Translations under genes and position numbers: made by a program
Notes under the pieces: model-generated
Seen by the model: the letters and a program-made list of their open reading frames with translations, nothing else
The model's database searches: none
What the model was told of the DNA's origin: nothing
NCBI RefSeq assembly: GCF_048551375.1
Contig: NZ_JBLYZJ010000003.1
Span: 1 to 64,000, forward strand
Direction of reading: 5' to 3'
DNA length: 64,000 nt
DNA from: Faucicola sp048551375
GTDB taxonomy: Bacteria; Pseudomonadota; Gammaproteobacteria; Pseudomonadales; Moraxellaceae
Part shown: positions 63,025 to 64,000 of the stretch, in pieces
How positions within the stretch are numbered: position 1 is the first letter of the stretch
How the letters are laid out: every line of letters begins with the position of its first letter

Positions 63025-64000
63025 ATGACAAATCAAATTAACGAAGTTTCAAGAAGAGAACTTGAAAAATTGGGGTTTAACCAAGACCAAATAAATACAA
63101 TAAATTTGGTACCTGAACTGGTTAACCAAATCAACCAATTTCATACTGGAAATCCATTAAACCCTTTTGATGGTGGACATTTTGTCAGAGGTGAGGCAGG
63201 GGCTGGGTATATAGTTGGAACTGGAAACATAGAAATCAACCCTGACAACAATAATTATATCAAAATCAAAACTATTGCTCATGAACTTGGGCATGCTTTA
63301 GGAAAACAACAAGATGTAATTTATAACCAAGGTGCAACTAAATTTGCTGAATCCATGGTGAAATCAGAAGGCGATGCTGTCTTAAACGAATATAATATTA
63401 TTCAAAATGCAATTGAAACAAATGGTTCAAACCTGCGTATTGGAATGTCTAATACCCAGCATTTAGATATTAAAGGTGATAGTCTGTACAATAGAATTCA
63501 TTCAATGAAGCAAGCTGGTATGGATGAAGGAGCTATTAGAAAGTTTATTTGTCAAGAATATGGTGACTATGGTGAATTTAGCACTAGTGATACAGGTTTG
63601 AATTATTTCGAAAATTATATTTGGCAATATTTTGATATGATTGATAAGGGATTAAAAAGTAGTTATTTTGAAGTTACAGGAGAACAGCTTAATTGGGACA
63701 ATCACAGCAAACAAATTACTGGCATGATTAAAAATCATCTATATGGTGAATTGGAATCTGATAATTTAAATGCTAGTGTAAAAGGATTGTCAGAGGGGGC
63801 ACTAATATATGGCGATAAAGGCAAAGATATACTAATCGGCAGTACATTTGATGATATTATTTTGGGTGGGTCAGAGAATGACCAAATAGATGGAAAAGAT
63901 GGATTTGATAAATTAAGCGGTGATAGTGGTGATGATGAAATTCATGGTGGTAGTGGTAATGATGTAATTTATGGTGGAACTGGTGGAGATGCACTATATG
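63025..64000 (+). CDS. RTX-repeat protein with zinc-peptidase motif (partial, runs off the window)
   Basis: At least 325 residues; the frame is still open at the last base. AAGGAG precedes ATG 63025. There is no signal peptide. Residues 86-90 are HELGH within IAHELGHALGKQQD, and about 25 residues later EGDAVLNEYN offers a possible third ligand (gluzincin-like). From about residue 263 RTX nonapeptides begin (YGDKGKDILIGS; GGSENDQIDGKDGFDKLSGD; GGSGNDVIYGGTGGDALY). A calcium-dependent, type I-secreted metallopeptidase is likely. It is the downstream gene of an operon with the lipoprotein. Confidence 0.75.
   Translation, partial: MTNQINEVSRRELEKLGFNQDQINTINLVPELVNQINQFHTGNPLNPFDGGHFVRGEAGAGYIVGTGNIEINPDNNNYIKIKTIAHELGHALGKQQDVIYNQGATKFAESMVKSEGDAVLNEYNIIQNAIETNGSNLRIGMSNTQHLDIKGDSLYNRIHSMKQAGMDEGAIRKFICQEYGDYGEFSTSDTGLNYFENYIWQYFDMIDKGLKSSYFEVTGEQLNWDNHSKQITGMIKNHLYGELESDNLNASVKGLSEGALIYGDKGKDILIGSTFDDIILGGSENDQIDGKDGFDKLSGDSGDDEIHGGSGNDVIYGGTGGDALY

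Overview
The window reads as a chromosomal segment of a gammaproteobacterium of the family Moraxellaceae, most likely a Moraxella (M. osloensis-like) or a close relative. The basis is the resemblance of the proteins (long-form GAPDH, PdhE1/E2, HisZ-PurA, methylcitrate-cycle genes, YnbC-type enzymes), the moderate G+C content and many short dispersed palindromes. I could not run a search, so the genus is an inference.

Layout. 1-2773: fis, perhaps preceded by the last codons of an upstream gene, then purH. 2840-5957 (minus): an Epd/GAPDH-like dehydrogenase behind a PIF1-type helicase. 6080-10629 (minus): aceE-aceF of pyruvate dehydrogenase. 10961-18645: lytic transglycosylase, obg, long GAPDH, metK, a DUF3144 protein, a PAP2 phosphatase and a membrane-anchored hypothetical protein. 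18987-26428: propionate catabolism (prpB, a TSUP permease, a DUF2059-like lipoprotein, prpC, acnD), with a REP-associated transposase and its palindromes between prpC and acnD. 26541-31902: an A/T-rich acquired island with a fused restriction-methylation protein, an overlapping second methyltransferase and a RelE-type toxin-antitoxin pair. 31899-32222: a sugar-phosphate epimerase remnant cut by a MITE. 32277-37811: purA, hisZ, a GST whose end comes from another MITE, DUF2237 and corA. 38090-44928: an unknown protein, an Ala-rich lipoprotein, pgk, a DksA paralogue without zinc cysteines, a PBP7-like peptidase, a lipocalin, a Nudix/TenI fusion and a Fur-box-controlled hemP too short for ordinary ORF cut-offs. 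45245-52045 (minus): a 2266-residue RTX/cadherin-like secreted protein.

52820-58061 is a compact lipid-type gene set: a three-domain fusion (CDP-alcohol phosphotransferase, alpha/beta hydrolase, methyltransferase), a patatin-like protein lacking the usual catalytic residues, a 45-residue membrane peptide overlapping both neighbours, an SDR, and a convergent CDP-diglyceride synthetase beheaded by an IS21-family element (58062-60563) whose own istB carries an in-frame stop. This resembles the E. coli ynbABC genes but is rearranged and partly broken. 60690-64000: two divergent ribbon-helix-helix regulators, then a lipoprotein gene coupled to an RTX-repeat protein with a zinc-peptidase motif that runs off the window.

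The most unusual points are the ynb-like locus with its fused enzyme and probable pseudo-patatin, the lipoprotein/RTX-peptidase pair, the cysteine-free DksA paralogue, and three or more families of small mobile palindromes that have changed gene ends, operon spacing and terminators.
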